NCBI GenBank assembly: GCA_016210285.1
Contig: JACQUN010000048.1
Span: 1-14,130, forward strand
Source of the DNA: Chloroflexota bacterium
Lineage (GTDB): Bacteria > Chloroflexota > Dehalococcoidia > UBA1127 > JACQUN01
Direction of reading: 5' to 3'
DNA: 14,130 nt
A program made the position numbers and the translations under genes. Of this stretch, positions 14,059 to 14,130 are shown in pieces. The notes beneath the pieces were generated by a model. It was given only the letters and a program-made list of their open reading frames with translations, was not told the DNA's origin and searched no databases. The first letter of the stretch is position 1. Every line of letters starts with the position of its first letter.

Positions 14059-14130
14059 ATGAGCAGACGAGCCGTTGCGATTGTGTTAACCGAAGAAGAG
14101 CGCAGCTTCCTTGATCGCAGACTGAAGGCC
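14059..14130 (+). CDS. IS630-like transposase, N-terminal fragment
   Basis: Twenty-four codons run open to the window edge. The segment IVLTEEERSFLDRRLKA resembles the opening of IS630-family transposases, where a short strand and an SEEE/TEEER helix precede the helix-turn-helix DNA-binding domain. The DDE catalytic domain would lie beyond the edge. No ribosome-binding site precedes the ATG (upstream bases are CTGTGCCCC), in line with leaderless initiation. Other helix-turn-helix proteins remain possible with so little sequence. Confidence 0.6.
   Translation, partial: MSRRAVAIVLTEEERSFLDRRLKA

Larger units (their letters stand above)
14001..14130 (+). mobile_element. Left end of a putative IS630-like insertion sequence (partial)
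   Basis: A transposase start with its own promoter begins within 60 bases of the preceding stop codon, and the window cuts it off. IS630/Tc1 elements insert at TA. A TA lies at 14000-14001 in the stop codon of the upstream gene and is followed by the imperfect palindrome TGTCGTGACA (14003-14012), a plausible terminal sequence. The exact boundary is inferred; the right end, needed to confirm inverted repeats, is outside the window. Confidence 0.45.

Noticed and set aside
1..14130. CRISPR array, tRNA or rRNA genes, prophage or toxin-antitoxin genes
   Set aside because: I saw no regularly spaced repeats, cloverleaf-like segments or matching proteins anywhere in the window.

Overview
The window is a compact, GC-rich glycan-biosynthesis locus. 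All fourteen recognisable genes lie on the + strand. The host is a high-GC bacterium. My low-confidence guess is Chloroflexota (Dehalococcoidia-like) or a similar environmental lineage, based on base composition, the style of the intergenic hairpins and the gene mix; no rRNA or taxonomic marker is present.

Layout: positions 1-157 are non-coding and hold two adjacent hairpins. A strong promoter (158-186) then drives a first block of ten tightly packed genes (247-8577): a DPM1-like GT2 glycosyltransferase, two tandem paralogous GT2 enzymes with a C-terminal membrane helix, an extended-SDR sugar-nucleotide epimerase, the complete four-gene GDP-D-glycero-alpha-D-manno-heptose pathway (nucleotidyltransferase, kinase, isomerase, phosphatase), a SAM methyltransferase and a GT4 glycosyltransferase. 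Nearly all junctions are 1-4 base start/stop overlaps. A 280-base gap (8578-8857) carries a second promoter (8719-8747) and a hairpin-bearing leader. It opens a second block (8858-14002): an asparagine-synthase-type amidotransferase, a polysaccharide pyruvyl transferase, a SAM methyltransferase and a zinc-ribbon SAM methyltransferase. At the right edge a third promoter sits directly on the start codon of a truncated IS630-like transposase.

How it fits together: sedoheptulose-7-phosphate would be converted by GmhA, HddA, GmhB and HddC to GDP-D-glycero-alpha-D-manno-heptose. The epimerase may act on this or on another nucleotide sugar. The GT2 and GT4 enzymes would assemble the glycan, and the methyltransferases, pyruvyl transferase and amidotransferase would decorate it. 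The alpha-GDP route, with no ADP-heptose genes here, points to an S-layer or other surface glycan rather than LPS inner core. No flippase, polymerase, ABC exporter or initiating phosphoglycosyltransferase is present, so the locus continues outside the window.

The most unusual points are: mosaic blocks of perfect nucleotide identity between the two tandem GT2 genes; tiny ORFs that exactly bridge the only two real gaps of the second block; three promoters of one architecture (TTGACN, 17 bases, including TGn before the -10 box); and an altered ATP-binding loop in the asparagine-synthase homologue.
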